A DNA stretch of 64,000 nt from Mesorhizobium japonicum MAFF 303099 (GTDB taxonomy: Bacteria; Pseudomonadota; Alphaproteobacteria; Rhizobiales; Rhizobiaceae), in assembly GCF_000009625.1 (NCBI RefSeq), contig NC_002678.2:806001-870000 (forward strand), given 5' to 3'. Below, one piece after another: positions 17,807 to 25,858 of the stretch. Both the position numbers and the translations under genes were made by a program. A model generated the notes under the pieces. The model did not search any database. It worked only from the letters and a program-made list of their open reading frames with translations, and was not told the origin of the DNA. Each line of letters begins with the position of its first letter. The stretch's first letter is position 1.

Positions 17807-18544
17807 TCAGTTTCTCAAATCCGCGGAAATTGCTGGCAGCCACAGATCGATCGTGGTGCCATGGCCGAGGGTGCTAATGATCGAGAATCTGCCGCTCAAG
17901 CTCTCCACGATCCGCCTGACGACCGCGAGGCCAAGGCCACTTCCGTTCGCCTTTGTTGAGAAATTCTTCCGACCCGCCATTTTGAGTGTCCCGTCATCCA
18001 TCCCGACGCCGTTGTCAGAGATGGACAGCCGGATCATCTGTTTTGGCGGACCAGTTTTGCTCGAAGGTGGAAACTCCAAGGCCGCGGCAATGGATATGTC
18101 GCCGCCAGCAGGCATCGCATCGCGTGCATTGAGGACGAGATTGAGAAGTGCTCGTTCGACGAGCTCTCGGTCGATGAAGGCCAGCGGAAGACTCCCCGCT
18201 ACGTGCAGAGTCAGCCTGATGCTCGGTGAGAGGACGTTCGCAAGTACGACCTGGAACTGCTCAAGCAGTTGGCAAATATCCGTCAGCTCCTGCCGTGGTG
18301 GTCGCGCATTCGCAAGAAGTTGGCGGGCGAGAACTTTCGCTCGAAACGCGCAGTAGATCGCAGCATCGATCTTTCCGAGTTCTCTCGAGGTGCCGGCGCG
18401 GCGGCGCTGCAAATCTTCCAGGGCAATCATCACCGGCGTGAGCAGGTTGTTGAAATCATGAACGATCGATGACCACAGGTGCGGGTCCATAGACGGAGGA
18501 ACCGACCCATCTGGACTGAATTGCGAGGACGTATATTCTCGCAT
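17807..18544 (-). CDS. Short soluble histidine kinase (HATPase core)
   Basis: This 245-residue protein lacks transmembrane and PAS domains. It starts with about 30 residues before the H-box SSIVHDFNNLLTPVMIAL (His near residue 30), the type found in many hybrid kinases. The ATPase domain has N-box LLNLVLNARDAM, G1 SDNGVGMDD, and G2 GSGLGLAVVRRIVESLSG. The ATG at 18544 has AGGAG at eight bases; an in-frame extension to 18655 is not supported. There is no adjacent response regulator, so it is an orphan. It may receive signals by interaction with another protein or serve as a phosphatase or phosphotransfer partner. Confidence 0.85.
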   Translation of the reverse strand: MREYTSSQFSPDGSVPPSMDPHLWSSIVHDFNNLLTPVMIALEDLQRRRAGTSRELGKIDAAIYCAFRAKVLARQLLANARPPRQELTDICQLLEQFQVVLANVLSPSIRLTLHVAGSLPLAFIDRELVERALLNLVLNARDAMPAGGDISIAAALEFPPSSKTGPPKQMIRLSISDNGVGMDDGTLKMAGRKNFSTKANGSGLGLAVVRRIVESLSGRFSIISTLGHGTTIDLWLPAISADLRN

Positions 18545-19392
18545 GGTTATCTCCTTGACGCCGTTCTGAACTCTCCGACGGCACTCCAACCTAACAACAG
18601 AGCAAGCCCGGCGCGCTATTATGCCCGGGTATGAAACCGGCACCCTTTCGGACACATCTATTTACCAGAATCGACAACAGAGAGGTCTTTTGGGGTTGGA
18701 CGAGGCCATTCACGCAGAGCGCGACAGCAAGGGTAGACTGCGAAGGAGTCGGCTCTTGGTCCTCGTGCAGTACACGGTGGCTGGAGAAAGCTGTCCACCG
18801 CAAGCAACCGCAGCAGATGTTGCCGTGCTCCGACTATGGGCCGACAGCCGATCCGGCCGCCCTTAGCCCTCAGTAGAGACAGCGAAAAAGTGCGTATCGG
18901 TCCGAACGCGGCAATGTCTGGTTTCAGGGATTCCAACGACCTCCCTGAGCGACCTATTTGAGGCGCAAAGCTGCCGTCCACATCCGATGCCTCCTAAAAT
19001 GTCGTCGGCAAAATGGCGTCCGAATGCGACGGTCGGCGGCTCGGTCGAGGGAACGAAAAAAGGAAGAGAAACAGAACTTTCGTGGGCGATTTTTGCACAC
19101 GACATCCCGCAACTATCTGATATTATTCATCTATCTGTCCGATCCATCATCATTGCCACTAACTCGGTTGCGATCGCGATTGACCGTCATGCAGCATGCC
19201 GACGGTAGCAAAAGAATGCCTGCTCAATAGTGGGTGTTGCGATGTAGCGCTCTCCCGCTACCAAAAATCGAATAAGTTATTGAAATATATAGTAAATTAT
19301 GCGCAATTTGGTAGCGCTCTCGGACAAAATTCCTCAATAATTTCAATGCTACACGACTGACGCTGACCGATCCATCCCTGCATTCGTTGGAG
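18545..19392. other. Intergenic, partly AT-rich, with repeats
   Basis: No gene is recognised. The stretch from about 19080 to 19360 is clearly AT-richer than its surroundings. It contains an inverted repeat at 19244-19261 and a direct repeat described separately. It could be the scar of a lost gene. Confidence 0.45.
19244..19321. repeat. Inverted and direct repeat GTAGCGCTCTC
   Basis: GTAGCGCTCTC occurs at 19244-19254 and again at 19311-19321. The first copy is part of an inverted repeat GTAGCG-N6-CGCTAC (19244-19261). The arms resemble operators of LacI-type regulators, but the neighbouring genes point away or end here. Confidence 0.4.
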
Positions 19393-19677
19393 CTAACCAG
19401 CGTTCAGGCTTGTTGCCTTCCGTAGGTGCAGCCGAAAAAAACGCCTGAAGTCTCGAAAATCGGCGAAACCGAGGCCCGTGGCGGCGCGCACCACCGTAGA
19501 GGGCGAGACGGAGCATTCGGCGGCAATCGAGCCGACGGTGCCAAAAGCTATCACGTCTGGCTTCGCCAGTGCCATCCGAGCAACTTGTTCCTGCTGCTCC
19601 GGAAGTGTGATCGTCCGTGAGGCAATCATGCCTTTGAGTTCGCTCACGTCGCTTGGTCGTTTGACGGCCTCGTGCAT
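19393..19677 (-). CDS. RpiR-family regulator reduced to its HTH domain
   Basis: The 94-residue product matches the N-terminal HTH_6 domain of RpiR/MurR regulators: a first helix region (LKGMIASRTITLPEQQEQVARMAL), then AFGTVGSIAAECSVSPSTVVRAATGLGFADFRDFRRFFR. Full-length RpiR proteins have about 280 residues with a sugar-binding SIS domain, absent here because the frame stops after RKATSLNAG. The ATG at 19677 has GAGGAG at seven bases. It is the last gene after the inositol-type dehydrogenase. RpiR-type IolR proteins control inositol genes in rhizobia, so this may be a remnant of the original regulator or a dominant-negative DNA-binding fragment. Confidence 0.75.
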   Translation of the reverse strand: MHEAVKRPSDVSELKGMIASRTITLPEQQEQVARMALAKPDVIAFGTVGSIAAECSVSPSTVVRAATGLGFADFRDFRRFFRLHLRKATSLNAG

Positions 19678-19707
19678 GACCACACTCCTCTGTAGCTCCA
19701 GAAGCTT

Positions 19708-20724
19708 CTATCGCAGCGGAATGGCTTGCTTCTTCGAGACGGACTCGATGCAGGCAAGCGCAATTTTTAGAGCGTTGCGCGCGTCCTCGCCCGTCGGTCC
19801 TTCAACTTTGCAGGTACGAGAGGCTCGAACGAACGAGGCGAGCTGCGCCGTGTAGCCTTGGACGAAATGGTCGGTGTCGCGGCGCCAGGTATCGTTCGAC
19901 AGGCCGTTCTTGTCGAAGAGCGTCATGCTGGAGCGACGAACGTCGCCCATGGTCACCATGCCGCCGGAGCCGAAGACCTCGCCGCGGATGTCATAGCCGT
20001 AGAGTGCCGAGAAGTTTGCTTCGGCGACGGCAATGGAGCCGTTGTCGAACCGGACTGTGACTACCGCTGTGTCAAGGAAGCCGTTTTCCCTGAAATCCGG
20101 CCGCACTAAAGCGTCGGCTACAGCAGACACCTCTACCGGCTGCGCGCCCGGATTGAGCCACAACAGCGTGTCGAAGTCGTGGATGAGCGTCTCGTAGAAG
20201 ATGGTCCAGAGTGGGATCCGCGCCGGATCGGCGCCGAACGGGCCTGGATCGCGCGTGAGAGAGCGAAGGAGCTGCGGCGTCCCGACTTTCCCGGCATCAA
20301 TCGCTGCTCGCCCCTCAGCAAAGGCCTGATCCCAGCGCCGGTTGAAGCCCACCTGAAGTGGGACCCCGGCCGAACGCGCCGCGGCGATTGCCCGGTCGGC
20401 ATCCTCCAGGGTCAATGCCATCGGCTTCTCGCAAAAGATCGCCTTGCCTGCTTCGGCCGCCTGCACGAGGACGTTCGTATGGAACCGCGCGGGAGTGGCT
20501 ATAATCACCGCCTCGAGCCCCGGATGAGAGAGGAGATCGGCCGTATCCGTGTAGGCGCTTTCGACGCCGAGCTTCTCAGCGAGGTTGGACGCCGCATCCG
20601 GCGCAGGATCAGCGATACCAACGAGATCGGCACCGACGAGGCGGCACGCGACGGTCTCACCGTGGAAAGAACCGATGCGACCGGCGCCGATGAGTCCGAC
20701 ACTGACAGGCTTATTCTTGGGCAT
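19708..20724 (-). CDS. iolG: Gfo/Idh/MocA oxidoreductase, probable inositol 2-dehydrogenase
   Basis: This 338-residue NAD(P)-dependent dehydrogenase starts with the Rossmann motif GLIGAGRIGSFHGE, followed by IADPAPDAA. It has the family hallmark FCEKPMALTLEDADRAI with the active-site Lys, and GFNRRWDQAFAEGRAAIDAGKVG, typical of IolG/Idh. The reaction would be oxidation of myo-inositol or a related cyclitol to the inosose. Within the operon it follows the TIM-barrel protein gene with 34 bases between. The neighbouring IolE-like gene supports an inositol-type substrate. Other Gfo/Idh members oxidise sugars, so the substrate is inferred. Confidence 0.85.
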   Translation of the reverse strand: MPKNKPVSVGLIGAGRIGSFHGETVACRLVGADLVGIADPAPDAASNLAEKLGVESAYTDTADLLSHPGLEAVIIATPARFHTNVLVQAAEAGKAIFCEKPMALTLEDADRAIAAARSAGVPLQVGFNRRWDQAFAEGRAAIDAGKVGTPQLLRSLTRDPGPFGADPARIPLWTIFYETLIHDFDTLLWLNPGAQPVEVSAVADALVRPDFRENGFLDTAVVTVRFDNGSIAVAEANFSALYGYDIRGEVFGSGGMVTMGDVRRSSMTLFDKNGLSNDTWRRDTDHFVQGYTAQLASFVRASRTCKVEGPTGEDARNALKIALACIESVSKKQAIPLR

Positions 20725-20758
20725 TCGAGCAATCCTAAAAATGGGTTGGAGAGGTAAG

Positions 20759-21553
20759 TCAGACCGTGAAGGCCTCGCGGAAGGCTTCGAGCGCGGCGTC
20801 GGGATCGCCGGCGGCCCAGGCTTCCATGCCGACAGGGCCGGAATAATCCATTGCCTTCAGGGCTTTGGCGACACCACGCCAGTTAATCTCGCCGGTGCCG
20901 GGTTCGCAGCGGCCCGGAACGTCCGCCACCTGGATCTCGCCGATCCAGGGCAGGCACTTGCGGCAGAGTTCGATCAAATTCCCCTCGCCGATCTGGGCGT
21001 GGTAGAGATCGAGGTTCAGGCGAAGTCGCGCATGGCCGATGCTCGACACCAGGGCGAGCGTGTCCTCGGCACGGCCAAAGGGCACGCCTGGGTGGTCGAC
21101 CGGCAGGTTGAGATTTTCAATCGTGAAGGTGACACCTTCCTGCTCGGCTAGGTCGACGACGCGGCAGAGAGTGTCACGCGCCTTCAGCCACATTGCACCG
21201 GTGACGACTTCGATGGGCTGAACTGGGAGGCCCCTGTCCCCAAGCCCCGTGCCGTGCAGGTTGAGGCGCTGCACCCCGAGGCGCTTGCCAACCTGTGCGG
21301 TCTCGCGGGCCGTTCTGATCAGTTCGGCCGCACCTTCATCATCGGTCAGACGGCCCGCAAGGTAGCCGTTCATGATCGTGAAGGTCGCTCCGGTCGCCTC
21401 GAGCTTGGCGAGATCGTGCTCCGGCCAATTCCAGAGGCCGACGCCGAAGCCCATCTCCCTGAGGCGCGAGGCACGCCATTCGATCGGCTTGTCGCGCCAC
21501 AGCATCTCGGCGCAGGCTGCGAGGGGAAAGGGAGCGGTCGTGGATACACTCAT
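20759..21553 (-). CDS. TIM-barrel sugar phosphate isomerase/epimerase, hydroxypyruvate isomerase-like
   Basis: This 264-residue protein of the xylose isomerase-like TIM-barrel superfamily contains the barrel elements NLHGTGLGDRG, FTIENLNLPVDHPGVPFGRAED, LRLNLDLYHAQIGEGNLIEL and IGEIQVADVPGRCEPGTGEINW. The Glu, Asp, His and final Glu (VGMEAW) metal ligands appear present. The layout resembles Hyi and rhizobial IolI/IolH-like proteins. The ATG at 21553 is chosen because upstream in-frame sequence is not protein-like, although the ribosome binding site is weak. It sits between the transporter ATPase and the dehydrogenase, so it probably isomerises an intermediate of the imported sugar or cyclitol. 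Confidence 0.82.
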   Translation of the reverse strand: MSVSTTAPFPLAACAEMLWRDKPIEWRASRLREMGFGVGLWNWPEHDLAKLEATGATFTIMNGYLAGRLTDDEGAAELIRTARETAQVGKRLGVQRLNLHGTGLGDRGLPVQPIEVVTGAMWLKARDTLCRVVDLAEQEGVTFTIENLNLPVDHPGVPFGRAEDTLALVSSIGHARLRLNLDLYHAQIGEGNLIELCRKCLPWIGEIQVADVPGRCEPGTGEINWRGVAKALKAMDYSGPVGMEAWAAGDPDAALEAFREAFTV

Positions 21554-21631
21554 TGGCGGTTCTCGAATTGTGGGTATGACGATGAGTGGTGCGGCGCGAT
21601 TGCGCCGCACCGACATGTGAAAAGCTCTCGA

Positions 21632-22420
21632 TCAGATCGTTCCGCCGAGTTCCTCTGAGAGCGACTGCAGCTCCTTGCCGCCTGCCATCAGGTTCTGGAG
21701 CTCGTCGATGCCGATCTGATCTTTCCTATAAGTGCCGAGCGTCTTGCCGCGATTGAGCACCGTGAAGCGGTCGCCGACGGCATAGGCGTGACGGACATTG
21801 TGGGTGATGAAGATCACGCCGAGACCCTTGTTGCGGACCTGGCCGATGTACTTCAGCACCATGGAGGTCTGGGCAACGCCAAGAGCGGAAGTCGGCTCGT
21901 CCAGGATGAGGACCTTGGCGCCGAAATAAACCGCGCGGGCAATCGCAACACACTGACGCTCGCCGCCTGAAAGCGTTCCAACAGCCTGCTGAGGGTCGCG
22001 CACGTCGATGCCGATCCTGTGCATCTCGTCTCGTGTGACGTTGTCGGCGTGCTCCATGTCCATGCGTTTGAAAGGCCCGAAACCGACCACGGGCTCGCGC
22101 CCCATGAAGAAGTTGCGGGTCACCGACATCAGCGGGATCATGGCGAGGTCCTGATAAACGGTGGCAATGCCGGCATCGAGGGCATCGCGCGGTCCCGCAA
22201 AGAGCCGGGGCTGCCCCTCGACCAGGAATTGTCCGGACGTCGGCTTGTGCACGCCGGCAAGCGTGTTGATCAGCGTCGACTTGCCGGCGCCGTTATCGCC
22301 CAGCAAGCAGAGCACCTCATGCGCATTCACGCTCATCGACACACCGTTCAGCGCAATGACCGAGCCGAAATGCTTGACGATGTCCTTGACCTCAATGAGG
22401 GGCGTTTGGGATGTGGCCAT
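21632..22420 (-). CDS. Sugar ABC transporter ATP-binding protein, FrcA-like
   Basis: This 262-residue single-domain ATPase has Walker [10 protein letters not shown] near residue 40, signature [15 protein letters not shown], Walker [13 protein letters not shown] and the H-loop [10 protein letters not shown]. Unlike RbsA it has one ATPase unit, as FrcA of Sinorhizobium does. The ATG at 22420 has GGGAGAA upstream and its A is shared with the permease stop (TGATG), so translation is coupled. A continuous open frame extends upstream into the permease gene but is a different frame of that gene. It powers the importer formed by the two upstream genes. Confidence 0.92.
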   Translation of the reverse strand: MATSQTPLIEVKDIVKHFGSVIALNGVSMSVNAHEVLCLLGDNGAGKSTLINTLAGVHKPTSGQFLVEGQPRLFAGPRDALDAGIATVYQDLAMIPLMSVTRNFFMGREPVVGFGPFKRMDMEHADNVTRDEMHRIGIDVRDPQQAVGTLSGGERQCVAIARAVYFGAKVLILDEPTSALGVAQTSMVLKYIGQVRNKGLGVIFITHNVRHAYAVGDRFTVLNRGKTLGTYRKDQIGIDELQNLMAGGKELQSLSEELGGTI

Positions 22421-23541
22421 CAGCGTTCTCCCGTTACGCGCTTGCGGATGACATTGTTGAAAATCACCGCGATCAGCAGCATGCCGCCCAGAAAGACGAG
22501 GTACCAATCCTGGTCGATCGAGGTGTAGGTCAGTCCGATCAGAACCATGCCGAACACGATCGATCCGAAGAAGGCGCCGATTGCCGAGCCATAGCCGCCG
22601 GTCAGCAGGCACCCGCCGATGACGGCAGCGATGATCGCCTCGAACTCCTTCTGGAAGCCGCGGCGGGCGTCGGTCGAGCCAGCATCGAGAACTGTAAGGA
22701 TGGCAACCAGCGTGGCGCAGAGCGCGGTGATCACGAAGAGCGTCGTCTTTACCCGCGCAACCGGCACGGCGGATTTGCGGGCAGCGCGCGGATCGCCGCC
22801 GGCTGCAAAAATCCAGTTGCCAAAACGCGTCCGCAACAGGACCCACGTCGCGAGCAGGGCGATCGCTATGAACCACAAAATCTCGACGGGAATGCCCGGC
22901 ACTTTCGGAGCGCCGCTCGGAAATGCCTCGATGATGCCTTTCTCGGCGAGCCACGAGAACAGGCTGGAAAAGGCGTCGCCCGAAAAGAACGGCGCCAGCG
23001 GGCTGCCGGCGGCAGCCTCCTTCATGCCGCGAAGCTGGGTGGAGCCGCCGCTCGCCCATTTTAGGCCGACCAGGGTCAGCCCGCGCAGGATGAACAGAAA
23101 CGCCAGCGTGACGATGAAGGACGGCAGGCCGGTGCGCATCGTGATCTGCGCGTTGGTGACGCCGATGAAGACGGCGAAGGCGACGGCAACCAGGATCGCA
23201 ACGCTGAGCGGCACATGCCAAACGACGAGCGCTGTGCCGAAGACCAGCCCGGCAAAAGCCACCATCGATCCGATCGAGAGATCAAATTCGCCGCCGATCA
23301 TCAGTAAAGCCGCGCCGATGGCAAGGATGCCGAGTTGGGCGGCAGGTGCCATGAAATTCATGATGCCGGCCAGCGTGAACATCGCCGGATTTGCGGTGAA
23401 GAAGAAAAAGATGGTCACGAGCACCAGGCCTGCAACAGCGCCGAGTTCGGGGCGCCGCAGGAGCGCGGTCATCGTCGAGACTTTCTTCAGTCGCTCATCG
23501 GAGTGACTTGTGGCGGTGCTCTGTTCTTTGGTCAGAGTCAT
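22420..23541 (-). CDS. Sugar ABC transporter permease, FrcC/RbsC-like
   Basis: This 373-residue inner-membrane permease of the BPD_transp_2 family contains eight to ten hydrophobic helices. The motif [16 protein letters not shown], the segment [24 protein letters not shown] and the coupling region [18 protein letters not shown] are standard for sugar permeases. The ATG at 23541 follows GGGAGGAAACA, a strong ribosome binding site, so an upstream extension to 23601 is rejected. A periplasmic insert around residues 155-195 is longer than in RbsC, as in FrcC-type proteins. It is encoded between the binding protein and the ATPase. Confidence 0.92.
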   Translation of the reverse strand: MTLTKEQSTATSHSDERLKKVSTMTALLRRPELGAVAGLVLVTIFFFFTANPAMFTLAGIMNFMAPAAQLGILAIGAALLMIGGEFDLSIGSMVAFAGLVFGTALVVWHVPLSVAILVAVAFAVFIGVTNAQITMRTGLPSFIVTLAFLFILRGLTLVGLKWASGGSTQLRGMKEAAAGSPLAPFFSGDAFSSLFSWLAEKGIIEAFPSGAPKVPGIPVEILWFIAIALLATWVLLRTRFGNWIFAAGGDPRAARKSAVPVARVKTTLFVITALCATLVAILTVLDAGSTDARRGFQKEFEAIIAAVIGGCLLTGGYGSAIGAFFGSIVFGMVLIGLTYTSIDQDWYLVFLGGMLLIAVIFNNVIRKRVTGER

Positions 23542-23610
23542 TGTTTCCTCCCGATTTCTATCAAGCTCAAGCCGTACAGATGCGGTCTTCCGGTCCTGCA
23601 CGAAGATTGA

Positions 23611-23636
23611 GCGGTCCCCGCCGAAGCGAGGACCGC
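23611..23636 (-). promoter_or_regulatory. Intercistronic hairpin with UUCG tetraloop
   Basis: In the transcript sense the arms GCGGTCC and GGACCGC enclose an inner CGC/GCG stem (one mismatch) closed by TTCG, the very stable C(UUCG)G tetraloop. It lies in the 105-base gap between the binding-protein stop (23647) and the permease start (23541), starting 10 bases after the stop. No T-run follows. It probably stabilises the binding-protein message. Confidence 0.65.
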
Positions 23637-23646
23637 CCGGCTCTCC

Positions 23647-24597
23647 TTAGCGGATGCCCTGGGAGGATTTCTCAATGACGGAAGCGGCCGTGTCCTTCTC
23701 GACGAAGCTCGGACCGGAGGGCACATTGCCAGCGGGGATCGTACCGTAGCGGGCATAGAGCGCGAGGAACGTCACCGGCAGATAGCCTTGCAGGTAGGGC
23801 TGCTGATCGACCGCGAACAAAGCCTTGCCGTCGGCAACCGCCTTCAGGAAGCCCGCCGACAGGTCATAGGAAGCAACCTTCACCTTGTCGCCGACGCCCA
23901 TCTTCTCGACGACTGCGACCGCAGGCTCGCCGACGAGCGGGGCCGAGAGACCGAGCACCACGTCGATCGACGGATCGGATGTGAGCGCGGCCTGGATCTT
24001 CGCTTTGATTTCGGCCGGATCGGCCGTTGTCGGCAGCACGGTCACCTTGCCGCCCTCAAAACCCTTTTCGGTGCCGGCGCAACGCTGGTCGAGAGCGGCA
24101 TTGCCCACTTCCTGGTTGACGCAGAGAACGTGCTTCAGGCCGAGGGATTTTAATTTCTCGCCGACCTTGATGCCCGCTGGGCCTTCGTCTTGGCCAACAT
24201 GCAGCTTGATGCCGAGCTTCTCTGCCGCCGAGATGCCTGAATTCATCGAAATCACCGGAATGCCGGCCGCGACAGCCTTCTCGATTGCCGGACCGAGCGC
24301 ATCCGGGTCAGGGTCCGAGATGACGATGCCGGCAGGCTTCTGATTAGCGGCAGCCTCGATCAGTTGGCCCATTGCCACCATGTCGAAGGTTTCCGGAGCG
24401 CGATAGTCGACTTTGACATTGCTGTCCTTCCCGGCCTGCATCATCCCGTTCTTCACGATGGACCAGAATGGATCTGACGCCTGTCCGTGGGTGACCGCGA
24501 TGATGGAAATATCCTCAGCTCTGGCGCTGATGGCCACTGAAGCTGCTGCACCGAGGATGACGGCACCGACTGCGAGTCTCTTTAGAATGGATTTCAT
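23647..24597 (-). CDS. Sugar ABC transporter substrate-binding protein, RbsB/FrcB-like
   Basis: This 316-residue periplasmic protein has a signal peptide (MKSILKRLAVGAVILGAAASVAISARA-ED) and the type I periplasmic binding fold: ISIIAVTHGQASDPFWSIVKNG, then DVVLGLSAPLV and the C-terminal hinge. The ATG has AGGAGGAG just upstream. It is the first gene of a six-gene operon (binding protein, permease, ATPase, TIM-barrel protein, dehydrogenase, RpiR fragment). Two tandem LacI-type operators lie 48-87 bases upstream of the start. The context suggests myo-inositol or a related polyol or sugar as ligand, but the binding-site residues were not modelled. Confidence 0.92.
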   Translation of the reverse strand: MKSILKRLAVGAVILGAAASVAISARAEDISIIAVTHGQASDPFWSIVKNGMMQAGKDSNVKVDYRAPETFDMVAMGQLIEAAANQKPAGIVISDPDPDALGPAIEKAVAAGIPVISMNSGISAAEKLGIKLHVGQDEGPAGIKVGEKLKSLGLKHVLCVNQEVGNAALDQRCAGTEKGFEGGKVTVLPTTADPAEIKAKIQAALTSDPSIDVVLGLSAPLVGEPAVAVVEKMGVGDKVKVASYDLSAGFLKAVADGKALFAVDQQPYLQGYLPVTFLALYARYGTIPAGNVPSGPSFVEKDTAASVIEKSSQGIR

Positions 24598-24644
24598 CTG
24601 CTCCTCCTAACGTTGCCGTCTCCTCCTGAGGCGGCAAAAAAGCG

Positions 24645-24684
24645 AATGCTACCGGGTGCAAAAGTGTTTGCTACCGGGTGCAAA
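24645..24684. promoter_or_regulatory. Two tandem LacI-type operators in a divergent promoter region
   Basis: The 18-base palindrome TTTGCTACCGGGTGCAAA (TTTGC-TA-CCGG-GT-GCAAA) lies at 24667-24684. A copy with one altered arm (AATGC) lies at 24645-24662. The centres are 22 bases apart, about two helical turns, so two dimers could bind on the same face of the DNA. They sit between the binding-protein gene (start 24597) and the LacI gene (start 24776), and the CCGG-type centre is usual for LacI-family sites. Confidence 0.7.
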
Positions 24685-24775
24685 CGCGTGCATCATAGCT
24701 TTTGATGCGCTAAAAGCAAGCGTTCATTTCACGGAATCAGAAAATGGAATGGACGTTTCATTTTGTGGAGGCTTC

Positions 24776-25771
24776 ATGAGAAGGCGGGCAACGGCGAAGA
24801 ACGTGGCAGATGCGGCCGGCGTCTCAAAATGGACAGTTATCCGTGCGTTCACGCCGGGCGCATCGATTACCGAGGAGAGCAAACGTAGGGTTCTGCAGGC
24901 TGCAGCGGCGCTTAACTACTCGCCGAACCTCCTCGCCCGCAGCTTGGCCACCAATCTCACGCATCAGGTGGCGGTCTTCGTCGACGACTTTGCCAACCCT
25001 CAGAAGTTGCCCTTCCTGGAGACTTTGACCGATCGGCTGCAGGCTGAAGGGCTGGTCGCCATGCTGATCAACATCAACAATCACTTCGATCATGTGCGTG
25101 CCCTGCTCAACGCGGATCAGCGCCAGGTCGATGCCATCATCATGTTCGGCACTGCTTTTCGCAGCGAAACGTTGAATGACAGGCGGCTGGGCCGGAGCAT
25201 GCCGCCGATGTTCGTGCTGGCAAGGGACAGCCAGATCTATGGCGTGCCTGCCGTTGTCTGTGACGCCGAGCTGGCATTGAAGGAGATCGTCGATCATCTT
25301 TATGAAAAGGGATACCGGCGTCCGGGGTTCATGGCTGGGGCGCCGGCCCTCTCCACGGCGCTCAGGCGCCGGCATCATTTCATCGATTTCTGGAAACAGA
25401 AGGGCGTAGACGAGACCGCGGTGATATCGGCGGAAAGGTATAGCGCGCAGGCCGGAGCAGAATCCGTTCGCCACTATCTTCAGAATACGGATGCCAAGGA
25501 TAGGGTCGACGTCCTCATGTGCGAGAACGACATCCTGGCCATCGGCGCGCTTGACGAAATCCGCGGGCAGTTTGGCTTGCGTGTGCCGCAGGACATGGCC
25601 GTCATCGGCTTCGACAATTACGAGCTGGGCGGAGCATCGGTCTATGGCCTTTCCACATACGAGCAGCCGAAGGACGAAATGGTTAAGGTTGTCATCGAGA
25701 TGATAACCGGGCGGCTGCCCCCTGAGACTGTCACACTGCCGGGAAAGCTCATCGTCAGGAATTCTGCCTGA
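24776..25771 (+). CDS. LacI-family transcriptional regulator
   Basis: The 331-residue protein has an N-terminal LacI helix-turn-helix (TAKNVADAAGVSKWTVIRAF) with hinge region SPNLLARSLATN, then a periplasmic-binding-like effector domain ending VYGLSTYEQPKDEMVKVVIEMITGR. The ATG at 24776 follows GGAGG at five to six bases; an extension to 24656 would run through both operators and is rejected. It is divergent from the importer operon and should repress that operon and itself at the palindromes at 24645-24684, with release by the imported sugar or a metabolite. The gene 25859-26782 follows on the same strand. Confidence 0.93.
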   Translation: MRRRATAKNVADAAGVSKWTVIRAFTPGASITEESKRRVLQAAAALNYSPNLLARSLATNLTHQVAVFVDDFANPQKLPFLETLTDRLQAEGLVAMLININNHFDHVRALLNADQRQVDAIIMFGTAFRSETLNDRRLGRSMPPMFVLARDSQIYGVPAVVCDAELALKEIVDHLYEKGYRRPGFMAGAPALSTALRRRHHFIDFWKQKGVDETAVISAERYSAQAGAESVRHYLQNTDAKDRVDVLMCENDILAIGALDEIRGQFGLRVPQDMAVIGFDNYELGGASVYGLSTYEQPKDEMVKVVIEMITGRLPPETVTLPGKLIVRNSA

Positions 25772-25858
25772 GCCACTTCTCAGAGCCAATCGGGGACACG
25801 GCGAACGTTGTCCTGCCGAGGCCTCTCAGTTCCAATCGAACATTATGCAGGGAATGCA

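Noticed and set aside
22421..23221. N-terminal extension of the FrcA-like ATPase
   Set aside because: The open frame continues upstream, but it is another frame of the permease gene and reads as Arg/His-rich sequence; the ATG at 22420 has a ribosome binding site.
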